DNA of 64,000 nt from Oscillospiraceae bacterium (GCA_017549125.1 JAFYVL010000034.1:54121-118120), one strand, 5' to 3'. Counted from the stretch's first letter, positions 44,341 through 53,606 are shown. A program made the numbers and translations. Notes: generated from the sequence alone by a model not told the origin.

Positions 44341-45783
44341 ATGGAAGCAATCAAGCTGGCAGGTCTGAAGCCTGCCAATGTGATGTATTATTTTGAGCAG
44401 ATCTGTTCCATTCCCCATGGCTCTGGCAATACCAAGCCCATCAGCGATTACTTGGTATCCTTTGCTAAGGAACAGGGCATTCGGTATATCCAGGATGACC
44501 TGAATAATGTGATCCTCTTTGGTGAAGGTACTTGCGGCATGGAGGATCATGCCCCGGTGATCATCCAGGGACACATGGACATGGTCTGCGAAAAGGACGA
44601 GTCTTGCCCCATTGATATGGAAACCCAGGGCTTGGATGTAACCCATGACGGCACGGATATTTTTGCCAGGGGTACGACTCTGGGCGGTGACGATGGCATC
44701 GCTGTGGCCTTTGCCCTGGCTCTGCTGGCAGATAAGAGCATTCCGCATCCTCCCTTGGAGATCGTAGTCACCGTGGACGAGGAAACCGGCATGTACGGCG
44801 CGGCAGGTATCGATCTGTCCATGCTCAAAGGTCGTACACTCATCAATATCGACTCTGAGGATGAGGGTATCTTCACCGTGTCCTGTGCCGGTGGATGCCG
44901 CAGTCGTATCAGCTTGCCGGTCGGTCGTCGCCCGGTTTACGGCCCTTGTGTCAAGCTGACTGTAGAGGGTCTGCAAGGCGGTCACTCCGGCATTGAGATC
45001 CACAAAAACATTACCAATGCCAATAAGGTCATGGGTGAGTTTTTGAGCCGTATCCGCAAGCTCATGCCCCTGTGTATCACCAAGATGTCCGGCGGTGCGA
45101 AGGATAATGTGATTCCTCATGCCTGTACGGTGACCCTGGTTGCCCTGGGCATGTACATTGAGCGGATCAATGAAATTGCCGAGACGCTGCAAAAAGAGAT
45201 CCGTGAGACCTATGACGAGCCCACAGCCATTGTCCGTGGCGATGATGTAGAAGCCCTGGGCGGTAATGCATTGTCCACCGAGGACACGGACAAGGTGATC
45301 AATCTGCTGTGTGCCGTTCCTAACGGTGTCCAGGCATGGAGTGAGGATATTGCAGGTCTGGTACAGACCAGCCTGAACCTGGGTGTTGCCCAGTTGGGTG
45401 AGACCTTTGATCTGACCTTTGCTGTGCGCAGCAGCGTGAACCAGGAGAAGAGGGAAGTGCTGGATCGTCTCCAGGTCATTGCCGCAGAGTATGGCGCTAC
45501 CTGTAGCGAAAAGGGCGATTATCCCGCCTGGGAGTATAAGAAAGATTCTGTTCTTCGGGATACCATGGTTCGTGTCTATACCCAGATGTACGGCAAAGAG
45601 CCCCAGGTGGTTGCCATCCATGCGGGTCTGGAATGCGGCTTACTCAGCGAAAAGTTGCCTGGTCTGGATTGCGTTTCCATTGGCCCGGATATGCAGGATA
45701 TCCACACCAGCCGAGAACGTTTGAACATTTCTTCTACAGAAAGAACCTGGATTTTCCTGCTGGAAATCTTAAAAAACCTGTAA
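44341..45783 (+). CDS. pepD: Aminoacyl-histidine dipeptidase (M20 family PepD)
   Basis: A 480-residue cytoplasmic metallopeptidase that cleaves Xaa-His and other dipeptides. M20 zinc motifs are in place: GHMDMVCEKD, the bridging Asp in TLGGDDGIAVAFALA, DEETGMYGA, and the late HAGLECGLLSEK. The family-typical opening LKPANVMYYFEQICSIPHGSGNT is also seen, as is the lid-domain start LQGGHSGIEIHKNITNANKVM. AAGGAG precedes the ATG. It appears monocistronic between a terminator and the rpsU promoter. Confidence 0.95.
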   Translation: MEAIKLAGLKPANVMYYFEQICSIPHGSGNTKPISDYLVSFAKEQGIRYIQDDLNNVILFGEGTCGMEDHAPVIIQGHMDMVCEKDESCPIDMETQGLDVTHDGTDIFARGTTLGGDDGIAVAFALALLADKSIPHPPLEIVVTVDEETGMYGAAGIDLSMLKGRTLINIDSEDEGIFTVSCAGGCRSRISLPVGRRPVYGPCVKLTVEGLQGGHSGIEIHKNITNANKVMGEFLSRIRKLMPLCITKMSGGAKDNVIPHACTVTLVALGMYIERINEIAETLQKEIRETYDEPTAIVRGDDVEALGGNALSTEDTDKVINLLCAVPNGVQAWSEDIAGLVQTSLNLGVAQLGETFDLTFAVRSSVNQEKREVLDRLQVIAAEYGATCSEKGDYPAWEYKKDSVLRDTMVRVYTQMYGKEPQVVAIHAGLECGLLSEKLPGLDCVSIGPDMQDIHTSRERLNISSTERTWIFLLEILKNL

Positions 45784-45817
45784 TTTGCAAAAAACTGTAA
45801 AAATCCGTAAAAGTCCC

Positions 45818-45846
45818 TTGACATTTTGGGAATTAGCGGCTATAAT
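45818..45846 (+). promoter_or_regulatory. Consensus sigma-A promoter of rpsU
   Basis: TTGACA (45818-45823), exactly 17 bases, TATAAT (45841-45846): both hexamers match the consensus perfectly, as expected for a highly expressed ribosomal protein gene. Confidence 0.93.
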
Positions 45847-45853
45847 ATCCAAG

Positions 45854-45899
45854 CCGATATGGTCCTGAACGCATCCTGGATTGAGCCGGATGCCATCGG
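45854..45899 (+). promoter_or_regulatory. Structured 5' leader of rpsU
   Basis: Nested complementarity in the leader: CCGAT (45854-45858) with ATCGG (45895-45899) outside, and GCATCC (45871-45876) with GGATGC (45888-45893) inside, extended by GG/CC past a single unpaired T. The structure ends directly beside the GGAGGGAGGG ribosome site, so it could affect initiation. Whether it is regulatory is not known. Confidence 0.5.
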
Positions 45900-45913
45900 A
45901 GGGAGGGAAAACA

Positions 45914-46096
45914 ATGTCTGAAATTCGCGTAAAGGAAAACGAGTCTCTGGAGAGCGCACTGCGTCGTTTTAAGCGTAGCTGTGCAAAGGAGGGCGTTATC
46001 GCTGAAGTTAAGAAGCGCGAGCATTATGTCAGCCCCAGCCTGAAGCGTAAGCAGAAGTCTGAAGCTGCTCGTAAGAACAAGAGAAAGTTCTATTAA
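45914..46096 (+). CDS. rpsU: 30S ribosomal protein bS21
   Basis: Sixty residues, the normal length of bS21: [21 protein letters not shown], a Cys in SCAKEG, then the basic tail [24 protein letters not shown]. It is needed for translation initiation on the small subunit. GGAGGGAGGG precedes the ATG at 45914; an in-frame upstream ATG lies within the leader hairpin and is rejected. It has its own promoter and terminator and no yqeY neighbour. Confidence 0.97.
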   Translation: MSEIRVKENESLESALRRFKRSCAKEGVIAEVKKREHYVSPSLKRKQKSEAARKNKRKFY

Positions 46097-46120
46097 TATT
46101 CCCTCAATGCTTGTGAAATC

Positions 46121-46152
46121 GCAGCTGTGGATTCTTCCGCAGCTGCTTTTTT
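46121..46152 (+). terminator. Terminator of rpsU
   Basis: An 11-bp stem, 46121-46131 with 46136-46146 (one G-T pair), a 4-base loop and a run of six T. Confidence 0.93.
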
Positions 46153-46213
46153 ATCTCTGTGATTATGCAAAATCCCGGTATAGAATAAAAATCGGCTGGA
46201 CTAACCAGCCGAT

Positions 46214-46672
46214 TTATTTCTTAAATACAAATAATTTTGAGATCACGTAGTTTAGAATCAGTACAACTACTTGCGCAAGGATCTTGATTAGCGTACTGTT
46301 AAAGTCTAACAGACTCACAAATATCCAAAGTACCAATTCTTCAAAACCGAGCGTAGCCAATCTGCCACCCACAAAGGAAAGAATTTCTTGCCCCATGGCT
46401 TTTCCGGTGGCACGGGAGGAAAACACCCATACCCGGTTGGTCACATAAGCGAAGCTGACAGCGCAGACCCAGGACAGCAAATTGGCAACCAGCACATCCA
46501 TTTTTAGATAACTGTCAAAGATGATAAATGTGCCAATGCTGATAACCGTGGTCAATCCACCGAAGAACAGATACAGCAATACGGATTTATGTTGGTTGTA
46601 AGGCTTACGGAAGACTCGCAAAACAGGCAAACCCATGATTTTGTCAAAAATATCCAGATTATCGCTCTTCAC
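46214..46672 (-). CDS. GtrA-family membrane protein
   Basis: A 152-residue protein with four predicted membrane segments (YLFFGGLTTVISIGTFIIF, LLSWVCAVSFAYV, a central one near 105-122, and a last near 130-148) and the GtrA signature FAYVTNRVWVF. GtrA proteins are thought to flip or assist transfer of undecaprenyl-linked sugars. I use a GTG start ending at 46672 because GGAGG stands eight bases before it; this overlaps the preceding glycosyltransferase by 14 bases. The GT2-GtrA pairing is the classic gtrB-gtrA arrangement and supports a role in decorating a cell-surface glycan. Confidence 0.88.
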   Translation of the reverse strand: MKSDNLDIFDKIMGLPVLRVFRKPYNQHKSVLLYLFFGGLTTVISIGTFIIFDSYLKMDVLVANLLSWVCAVSFAYVTNRVWVFSSRATGKAMGQEILSFVGGRLATLGFEELVLWIFVSLLDFNSTLIKILAQVVVLILNYVISKLFVFKK

Positions 46673-47603
46673 CGTTGTCGCCTCCGTGGGTATCCTTGCT
46701 GATGATATAGCGGGGGCGTTGTTTGACTTCCTCGTAAATGGCGGCAATATACTGACCGATCAGACCCAAACCAATGAGGATACAACCGCCGATGATCAGC
46801 AGAAGCAGAATTACCGTGGTAAAGCCTTCAATTGCGCTGCCACTGATCCATCGCACCAGCGTTTGAATGCTAAGCACAAAGCTGACGATTAAGGAAATGA
46901 CACCGATATAGGTCACAATTGTCAAGGGGCTGGAACTGAAAGAGATAATATTATGCACCGCATAACGAATCAGCGCACCGGAGGACCATTTGGTTTCACC
47001 GGCCACTCTTTGCGCCACATCATATTCGATCTGGCAGCTTTTAAAGCCTGTCCAGAAGGTCATGGCACGGAAGAAGGTTTTTCTTTCCGGCATCTGTAAC
47101 AGCACCTGCGCAACCTTCTTGTCGATCAGCTTAAAGTCGCTGGTATTGTGCATATTAAATCCCGTCAACTTTGTCAAAACGCCGTAAAATAGATTGGAAA
47201 GTTTACGGTACAGACCGGATTCTTTGCCACGGCTACGCTTGACACCTTCAATGACCTCGTAACCCTCCAGCCACAGACGATACATTTCCACAATGGTCTG
47301 CGGGGGATGTTGTAGATCACAATCCATTACTACAAAGCAATCGCCATTGCCGGTGGCAAGACCGGCCAGAATGGCGGCCTCCTTACCGAAATTACGGCTA
47401 AACTCAATACCACGAACACGGGCATCCATACGGGATACCCGTTTAATTTTGTCAAAGGTATCGTCCTTAGAACCATCACTGACAAACACGATCTCGCAGG
47501 GAATAACGGCTTCGTCTGCAATGGCCAGAACGGTCTTTGCGGTATTTTCAATATTGGCTTCTTCGTTATATGCAGGAATGACAATGGATAGAAGTTTTCC
47601 CAC
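46659..47603 (-). CDS. GT2 glycosyltransferase, GtrB/DPM1-like
   Basis: A 314-residue membrane-bound glycosyltransferase. The N-terminal GT2 domain (about 1-230) shows LSIVIPAYNEEANIENT, a nucleotide-sugar DxD in VMDCDLQHPPQ, and GFKSCQIEYDVAQRVAGETKWS; two membrane segments follow (about 228-250 and 260-290). It should transfer a hexose from a nucleotide sugar to undecaprenyl phosphate. The start is a GTG with AAGGAAGG about ten bases upstream. It overlaps the GtrA gene, with which it forms a functional pair. Confidence 0.92.
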   Translation of the reverse strand: MGKLLSIVIPAYNEEANIENTAKTVLAIADEAVIPCEIVFVSDGSKDDTFDKIKRVSRMDARVRGIEFSRNFGKEAAILAGLATGNGDCFVVMDCDLQHPPQTIVEMYRLWLEGYEVIEGVKRSRGKESGLYRKLSNLFYGVLTKLTGFNMHNTSDFKLIDKKVAQVLLQMPERKTFFRAMTFWTGFKSCQIEYDVAQRVAGETKWSSGALIRYAVHNIISFSSSPLTIVTYIGVISLIVSFVLSIQTLVRWISGSAIEGFTTVILLLLIIGGCILIGLGLIGQYIAAIYEEVKQRPRYIISKDTHGGDNGEER

Positions 47604-47634
47604 AGGCTAACATCCTTCCTTTTATTGGAATGGT

Positions 47635-48792
47635 TCAGGTACGGTCTACCTGAATCTGAAAATCGTAATGGGGTAGCTGTTTTTGCAGCTGGGTATGCAC
47701 CTGTTGTACGGTACATTGGGGATCTGCTGAAAAGGGGATAGCCAAATCGAAACTCACCAGATGGGGAGTAGAATTTCTGTCCAACCGCAGATCGTGTACT
47801 GAAAGATCTGAATCAATAGTTTGTACTATAGTCAGTACGGATTGTTGGATCTGTAAACGTTCCTTGTCGTCCACAGATACAGGGTCAAAATGGATGACCA
47901 GCTGAATATTAAAAGTGTTCAATGCTTCGTTTTCGATATGGTCTAAAATATCATGACAGACCATAGGCTCATATTGTGCGCTCAGTTCTGCATGGACAGA
48001 GGCATAACATTGACCAGGACCGTAATCGTGGATCAAAAGATCATGAATACCAATGATCTTATCATGAGACAGGATCATCTGGGACAATTGCTGACTTAAG
48101 GCCGCATCTGCCTGCGCACCCAAAAGGGGAGATGCGGTTTCCTTGGCGGCCCGAATACCGGAAACCAGAATGAATAGAGCAACCGCAAGACCGATATATC
48201 CGTCCGGCTGCAGATTGGTCCATGTTTCCAGAACAGAACCTCCCAAAACCGCACCGGTGGCCAGCACGTCGTTGCGGCTGTCAGCGGCAGCTACCTGTAA
48301 GGTGGTGGAATCAATTAGTTTACCCAGCTTCCGGAAGAATAAACTCATCCAAAGCTTTACCAGCATAGAAACACCCAAAACACAAAGAGCCAGTTGAGAA
48401 TATGTGGCATGAACCGGTGAGAAAATGCGCACCACGGATGTTTTCATGAGTTCATAACCAATGAAGAGCATCAAAACAGAAACCATCAGTCCTGCCAGAT
48501 ATTCAAATCGACCATGTCCATATGGATGTTTTTTATCAGCGGGACGCTTTGCTAACTGGAAGCCTACCAAGGTGACGATGGACGATGCGGCATCGGTTAA
48601 ATTGTTCAGCGCATCGGCGGTGACAGATACAGAACCACACAAAATACCCAGGGTTAGTTTGCCCCCGAAGAGCAAAAGATTGCATCCGATCCCTACAAAA
48701 CCTGCCAGCTTACCAATAGCGGTACGGACAGCAGGGGACTTTGGATTGTGTCGATCCTTTACAAAAAGACGTAAAAATAGGTTAGTGAACAT
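47635..48792 (-). CDS. Cation diffusion facilitator (CDF) metal exporter
   Basis: A 385-residue CDF transporter, probably exporting Zn, Mn, Fe or Co in exchange for protons. Metal-site motifs are visible in TADALNNLTDAASS (TM2) and HPYGHGRFEYLAGL, and the TM5 Asp in AAADSRNDVLATG; the cytoplasmic C-terminal domain (about 290-385) has the HDLLIHDYGPG stretch. Six membrane segments are expected. The ATG overlaps the stop of the upstream thioesterase gene (TAATG), so translation is probably coupled. Metal specificity cannot be read. Confidence 0.92.
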   Translation of the reverse strand: MFTNLFLRLFVKDRHNPKSPAVRTAIGKLAGFVGIGCNLLLFGGKLTLGILCGSVSVTADALNNLTDAASSIVTLVGFQLAKRPADKKHPYGHGRFEYLAGLMVSVLMLFIGYELMKTSVVRIFSPVHATYSQLALCVLGVSMLVKLWMSLFFRKLGKLIDSTTLQVAAADSRNDVLATGAVLGGSVLETWTNLQPDGYIGLAVALFILVSGIRAAKETASPLLGAQADAALSQQLSQMILSHDKIIGIHDLLIHDYGPGQCYASVHAELSAQYEPMVCHDILDHIENEALNTFNIQLVIHFDPVSVDDKERLQIQQSVLTIVQTIDSDLSVHDLRLDRNSTPHLVSFDLAIPFSADPQCTVQQVHTQLQKQLPHYDFQIQVDRT

Positions 48793-49178
48793 TACAGCTT
48801 GCTATAGGTCTTGTCCAGGAAACGCTGGCTGGAAACAATGAAACGCTCGTGAGTGCCTTCGCCAATGAGACCGGCCTCGTCATAGGCGCTGACTTTGAAG
48901 CACAGCTTGTTGCCTTCCACAGCGGTCACCTCGGCTTCTGCACGAACTTCCAGACCTACAGGGGTAGCGGATACATGGGAGATATTCAGCATCGTGCCCA
49001 CGGAGGTCTTATCCTCGGGCAAGCATTCTGCAATGGCATCGCAGGCTGCGCCTTCCATCAAGGCAACCATGCAAGGGGTGGCATATACCAACAGACTGCC
49101 AGAACCAACTTCGTATGCGGTGTCCTCACGCTCTACCAGATTGGTTGCCTGACCTTTCAAACCTACAGTAATTTCCAT
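48792..49178 (-). CDS. Hot-dog thioesterase (FlK-like)
   Basis: A 128-residue hot-dog fold protein similar to fluoroacetyl-CoA thioesterase-type enzymes: the N-terminal VGLKGQATNLVEREDTAYEVGSG, then YATPCMVALMEGAA, TSVGTMLNISHVSATPVG and IGEGTHERFIV. In FlK-like families the Thr/Glu/His residues here hydrolyse acyl-CoA thioesters. The start ending at 49178 has TTGGAGGA upstream. It is translationally coupled to the CDF gene, an association with no obvious biochemical reason. The substrate is unknown. Confidence 0.85.
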   Translation of the reverse strand: MEITVGLKGQATNLVEREDTAYEVGSGSLLVYATPCMVALMEGAACDAIAECLPEDKTSVGTMLNISHVSATPVGLEVRAEAEVTAVEGNKLCFKVSAYDEAGLIGEGTHERFIVSSQRFLDKTYSKL

Positions 49179-49373
49179 AATTTGATCCTCCAAAATAGTT
49201 TCTTTCTTAAATAATATCCTAAATCCCATAAACTGTCAATGAAAAGCATTTGCATTTTTCGTCAAAATGAGATATAATAACCGACTGTGGGCAAAAAAAT
49301 AGCTCGCATAACAGAAAATAGTTTCTGTTTTTTAGAATTTCATGGAATTAGATCAATGATAGGGATATGCAAT

Positions 49374-49889
49374 ATGAGAAACAAACAAGCAAAAAGTGTT
49401 GCTTTGGGAGGCATGCTGGCAGCCTTAGCGCTGGTGATCATGTGCCTGGGTGGTCTGATCCCGGTGGCGACCTATGTGTGCCCTGTGCTTTGTATCATAT
49501 TGCTGAGTTTTGTGCTGCAGCTTTGCGGCAGACGCTTGGCTTGGGCTTGGTATGCAGCGGTGATGCTTCTGTGTCTATTTATGGCACCGGATAAGGAAGC
49601 TGCGGTGATTTTTGCGTTTCTGGGATATTATCCTATGGCCAAAATCAAGCTGGATAAATGGCCGGTGTCATGGCTTTGGAAATTGTTTCTATTTAACGTA
49701 ATGATCTTTTTGGCCTATTCCGTGCTGATCTATCTGCTGGGCATTGACCAGGTGGTTTCGGAATATCGTCAGTTGGGATTTTGGCTGACAGCTATCACAC
49801 TGTTTCTGGGCAATCTATGCCTGTTTTTGCTGGATCGCGTACTGTCTAATTTGCAGTATAAATTTCGTAGCAAATACAAAAAATCGTAA
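49374..49889 (+). CDS. Small integral membrane protein of unknown function
   Basis: About 171 residues, mostly hydrophobic, with five to six predicted membrane segments (VALGGMLAALALVIMCLGGL, VCPVLCIILLSFVL, WAWYAAVMLLCLFM, and three near the C-terminus) and a basic tail. The opening KQAKSVALGGMLAALALVIM resembles S-components of ECF vitamin transporters, but no family can be asserted. The start at 49374 has AGGG upstream; ATGs at 49287 and 49356 are alternatives. A TATAAT lies at 49273-49278. It runs into the NlpC/P60 gene 34 bases later. Confidence 0.6.
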   Translation: MRNKQAKSVALGGMLAALALVIMCLGGLIPVATYVCPVLCIILLSFVLQLCGRRLAWAWYAAVMLLCLFMAPDKEAAVIFAFLGYYPMAKIKLDKWPVSWLWKLFLFNVMIFLAYSVLIYLLGIDQVVSEYRQLGFWLTAITLFLGNLCLFLLDRVLSNLQYKFRSKYKKS

Positions 49890-49923
49890 TTCATATGTTG
49901 TATATAAATGAGGGAGAAGTACT

Positions 49924-52900
49924 ATGAAAAGAATTTTATCTGTAGTTTTGCTGGTGGCCATGTTGGCAACATTGTTGCCATCCATGCCCATCAAGGCTAA
50001 GGCTGCTAATCGCTGGGAGGTAATCAACACCGGCAATGTTACCGGTCAAGATATCGCTGCTCGGGCGGAATTTTATATTGGTGCAGGCCGATATGATGGT
50101 AGTAATTATAAGGAGCGAACCGGTTTTGGTACTACGCTGCATTTTGATTGCTCCGGTTTTGTTTATCGTGTTCTGAGAGATTTGGATTTGGGTTCTACAC
50201 AGCCTAATGTCAATGTTGGTCAATTAGATCCCTACGGCAACTATTTTGAAGGTAAGAATTCTGCAGGATATTACTACATAACTGCCCATACCCAAAATCA
50301 ACGTTATTATGGCACGCAGCTCAGTGAAGCTGTGAGTTTGTACAAACGTACCGGGGATTATTCTCTGTTCCAACCTGGCGACTTGATGGTGTTTAGTTAT
50401 AATGGTGGCGCATCAGTTAGCCATATGGCCATTTATGTAGGTGATGGCAAGGTGGTACATTCCACCAGTAGTAGAGGCGTGTATAAAACCGCCCTTTCTC
50501 AGACCGGTTGGCCTAATGGCAAATTGGGTAATTCGTTGATCGATGCCAATCGTTTGGTCACAGATGGACATAATTATAATAACCAGGGTTTTTGTCCCCA
50601 CTGCAATACAGAGTATGATTATAATGCCACATTGTCCACAGACGCAGCAGGCATATATTCTATCAAAGCGGCTCTGTATCTGCGTGAAACACCCTACTGT
50701 AATGATGACAATAAGGTAGGCGAGTTGCTTCCTGTTGGCACTGAGGTTTTGGTGTTAGGAACAGTTACCAATGCATTTGGAGAGGTGATGGCAAAGGTTA
50801 GCTATAATGACATCGTTGGCTATCACCGCCTGGAAAATCTGAATATTCTGCAGTATCATGCCCAGGAGATTACCTGTGTGCTGGATGCACCCCAGGAAGG
50901 AGCAGTGCTTCCGCAGGCCACTTATAATCTGAGTGGTACAATAACCTCTGTATATCCGTTGGCACTGGTAGAGGGCTATATTGATGGATCTCTGTATACC
51001 ACGGTTCAGCTGGGCAAAACAACCACATTGGATATCCGCAGTTCTAATATCAATAAAGCGCTAAGCTTTTCCAGCTTGGCTTCCGGTACGCATACCCTGA
51101 CCTTAAAGGCTCGGGATATTCATCGGAGCGAAATGGTGACCATTTGCACCCGTATGTTTACCATTGATGGTAATGCAGCCTGCAACCATAGCTATACAGC
51201 TGTGGTTACTACAGAACCTACCTGTACCCAGGCTGGTGTGATGACCTATACCTGTACCTGGTGTAAAGATGCCTATACAGAGGAAATTATCGGGGAACAC
51301 AATTACAACGATCGGGGTATTTGTGGCATTTGTAACGAAGCCTTTGACTATGCTCCCAGCTTTTCTGCAGACCGCGCAGGCATTTATGCGGTAAATACGG
51401 GACTTATCCTGCGTGCAACACCTTACTATAATGACACGAAGGTGAGCGACCTGCTTTCTGTGAATACAGAGGTCGTGGTGTTGGGCACAGTAGTCAATGC
51501 AGCCGGCGAACTTTGGGCGAAGGTCAGCTATAATGAAATTGTGGGCTATCACCAGATGAAATATTTTACCTTTCTGCGTGAAACAGAACAGGCTTGTAAC
51601 CATAACTATAAATCGGAGATTACCGCTATTCCCACTTGTACTAAGTATGGTACGCTGACCTATACCTGTACTCTGTGCCAAGATACCTATACAGAGCAAA
51701 TTCTCGGGGAACACAATTATAACGATCTGGGTATTTGCAATGTCTGTAGTGAAGCCTTTGACTATGCTCCCAGCTTTTCTGAAGACCGCGCAGGTGTTTA
51801 TGTGGTAAATACGGGACTTATCCTGCGTGCAACACCTTACTATAATGACACGAAGGTGAGCGACCTGCTTTCTGTGAATACAGAGGTCGTGGTGTTGGGC
51901 ACAGTTGTCAATGCAGCCGGCGAACTTTGGGCGAAGGTCAGCTATAATGAAATTGTGGGCTATCACCAGATGAAATATTTTACCTTCCTGCGTGAGGCAG
52001 AACAGGGATGTGAGCATAACTATAAATCGGAGGTTACCGATATTCCCACCTGTACCAAGGAAGGTACTCTGACCTATACTTGTATTTTGTGCGATGAATT
52101 CTATACAGAGACTTTGGGTGCCGGCCATTGCTATGAAGATGGTATTTGCGTGGACTGCGGTGATCCGGAAATGATTATTTCCTGTACAGTTACCCAGCCG
52201 GCAGAGGGCGCAATCGTAAAAAAAGCATCCTATAATGTATTAGGTACGATTACCTCCGCAAGTCCTCTGGCCCTGGTGGAAGCTTATATTGATGGCGCTT
52301 GCTATGCCAGCGTTTCCCTGGGTGATACCACCACCTTGGATATTCGATTCTCTAAGATCAATGATAATTTGAAATTCAAAGAACTGCCCTCCGGCCCGCA
52401 CACCCTTGAGATCAGGGCACGGGATATTTATCATGAAGAAATGATTACCGTTAGCACCCGCCGATTTGTAACGGAGGGAGTTGTCAGTTGTAACCACAAT
52501 TATGTAACTGCGGTTACAAAAGCACCGACCTGTACGCAGAATGGCACTATGACCTATACCTGTAGCTTGTGTAAAGCCAACTATACGGTGACCCTGACGG
52601 CAAGGCATGAATTTGTCGGTGGAATCTGCACAGAGTGCGGTCGGGTTGCGTCCCATAATCTTGTTTTGAATGCAGATACCGAAGTGGATCTTAGCTTGAC
52701 GGAAGACCTGTATGTGGATCTGGCAGGCTACGAGCTGACCGGTACGATTCAAACCAATGGATTCCGAGTGTTCGGTATGGACTCCACTACGGATCGTTAT
52801 ACCAATGACCAGATGGGCTATTTCAACTGTGAGGATGAAAATGGTCTGAGCATTGTACCCCAGAGTGTGACTACTACAAAGGATATGGTACGTTACATGA

Positions 52901-53367
52901 CCATCGCTACAGATGAGGGTTATACCTTCCACCGTTTCTACCTTGGTATTACCCATTTGAATCTAGTTCCTGCAACTACCGGCTTTGGTTACAAGGCTCA
53001 ATTCCGTGGTGACGAGATGGTACAAAGTTATGTGGATTCCGTAGCCTATGATTTGTGGATCACAGAATCCAATGTGGTCAGCCGTACGATCAATGGATTT
53101 ACCGACAAATGCAGTCTGCGTTTGAACAATGTTGATGTACAGCGTTATGGTCAGACACCTGTGTATGCTCGTGTAAGTATGACACTGGCGGACGGAACTG
53201 TGGTGAAGGGGGCAGTTCATGCTTCTACCTTCCGGGATCTGGTGGAGGCTGTAGATCTGCAGGCAGATAGCTTGACTGCTGACCAGTTAGCCGCAGTTCG
53301 AGCCATGATCGCCAAGTATCCCATTATGCAAACTTGGTATCTGGACAATTTATTTTCCATGTACTGA
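49924..53367 (+). CDS. Secreted NlpC/P60 peptidase with SH3-like and shared unknown module
   Basis: A 1,147-residue exported protein; GAGGGAGAAG precedes the ATG and a Sec signal covers about 1-27 (IKAKAA). The NlpC/P60 domain (about 30-215) has catalytic Cys76 in HFDCSGF and His167 in VSHMAIYVGDG; it would cleave peptidoglycan stem peptides. Three SH3-like repeats (about 237-310, 480-555, 618-694) may bind the wall. Between them are Cys-rich segments (CNHxY...C...YTCxxC...GICxxC) that look like small zinc-binding modules, and two Ig-like domains (about 318-415, 750-855). The shared unknown module closes the protein (about 908-1147). An exact in-frame duplication of 414 bases (138 residues) is visible. 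It is a fourth member of the shared-module family. Confidence 0.85.
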   Translation: MKRILSVVLLVAMLATLLPSMPIKAKAANRWEVINTGNVTGQDIAARAEFYIGAGRYDGSNYKERTGFGTTLHFDCSGFVYRVLRDLDLGSTQPNVNVGQLDPYGNYFEGKNSAGYYYITAHTQNQRYYGTQLSEAVSLYKRTGDYSLFQPGDLMVFSYNGGASVSHMAIYVGDGKVVHSTSSRGVYKTALSQTGWPNGKLGNSLIDANRLVTDGHNYNNQGFCPHCNTEYDYNATLSTDAAGIYSIKAALYLRETPYCNDDNKVGELLPVGTEVLVLGTVTNAFGEVMAKVSYNDIVGYHRLENLNILQYHAQEITCVLDAPQEGAVLPQATYNLSGTITSVYPLALVEGYIDGSLYTTVQLGKTTTLDIRSSNINKALSFSSLASGTHTLTLKARDIHRSEMVTICTRMFTIDGNAACNHSYTAVVTTEPTCTQAGVMTYTCTWCKDAYTEEIIGEHNYNDRGICGICNEAFDYAPSFSADRAGIYAVNTGLILRATPYYNDTKVSDLLSVNTEVVVLGTVVNAAGELWAKVSYNEIVGYHQMKYFTFLRETEQACNHNYKSEITAIPTCTKYGTLTYTCTLCQDTYTEQILGEHNYNDLGICNVCSEAFDYAPSFSEDRAGVYVVNTGLILRATPYYNDTKVSDLLSVNTEVVVLGTVVNAAGELWAKVSYNEIVGYHQMKYFTFLREAEQGCEHNYKSEVTDIPTCTKEGTLTYTCILCDEFYTETLGAGHCYEDGICVDCGDPEMIISCTVTQPAEGAIVKKASYNVLGTITSASPLALVEAYIDGACYASVSLGDTTTLDIRFSKINDNLKFKELPSGPHTLEIRARDIYHEEMITVSTRRFVTEGVVSCNHNYVTAVTKAPTCTQNGTMTYTCSLCKANYTVTLTARHEFVGGICTECGRVASHNLVLNADTEVDLSLTEDLYVDLAGYELTGTIQTNGFRVFGMDSTTDRYTNDQMGYFNCEDENGLSIVPQSVTTTKDMVRYMTIATDEGYTFHRFYLGITHLNLVPATTGFGYKAQFRGDEMVQSYVDSVAYDLWITESNVVSRTINGFTDKCSLRLNNVDVQRYGQTPVYARVSMTLADGTVVKGAVHASTFRDLVEAVDLQADSLTADQLAAVRAMIAKYPIMQTWYLDNLFSMY
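51300..52010 (+). repeat. 414-base in-frame tandem duplication inside the NlpC/P60 gene
   Basis: The region from about 51300 to 51600 recurs from about 51715 to 52010 with an offset of exactly 414 bases (for example CCCAGCTTTTCTG at 51355 and 51769). Most of the SH3-like unit is identical at DNA level, so the duplication is recent or is kept homogeneous. Confidence 0.85.
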
Positions 53368-53379
53368 TATCCTAGATGT

Positions 53380-53413
53380 AATTGAGGGAGCGTTGTAAAA
53401 CACTCCCTCAATT
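53380..53413 (+). terminator. Terminator after the NlpC/P60 gene
   Basis: AATTGAGGGAG (53380-53390) pairs with CTCCCTCAATT (53403-53413), followed by TATT; it is AT-closed and only moderately strong. Confidence 0.7.
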
Positions 53414-53458
53414 TATTGACAAACATATGGGGACGATTTTCGCATCCCTTGGGGAAAC

Positions 53459-53518
53459 ATTCCTCTTTGGGGAAGGTGGCTGAGCGAAGGCTATGCCAAG
53501 GGAGGCAGGATGAGGTTA
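53459..53518. repeat. Diverged composite palindromic repeat, family 3
   Basis: TTCCTCTTTGGGGAAGGTGGC at one end and GGATGAGGT at the other, with a different inside (GAGCGAAGGCTATGCCAAGG) from the copy at 26114-26175. The 53414-53568 stretch otherwise contains no gene I can support. Confidence 0.6.
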
Positions 53519-53568
53519 CCGCAGTTGGCGGTTTCTGTCGGCTGAGATATTGAACTCGTTTGCATATA

Positions 53569-53600
53569 AAAAACCAAGGAACATTCGCTCCTTGGTTTTT
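53569..53600. terminator. Terminator of the DUF3298-like lipoprotein gene
   Basis: AAAAACCAAGG (53569-53579) pairs with CCTTGGTTTTT (53590-53600), with A- and T-runs for either direction, directly after the reverse-strand stop at 53607. Confidence 0.9.
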
Positions 53601-53606
53601 ATTTCG

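Noticed and set aside
46673-46747. Longer GtrA reading frame extending into the glycosyltransferase gene
   Set aside because: The extra N-terminus has no ribosome site and overlaps coding sequence; the GTG ending at 46672 follows a good GGAGG.
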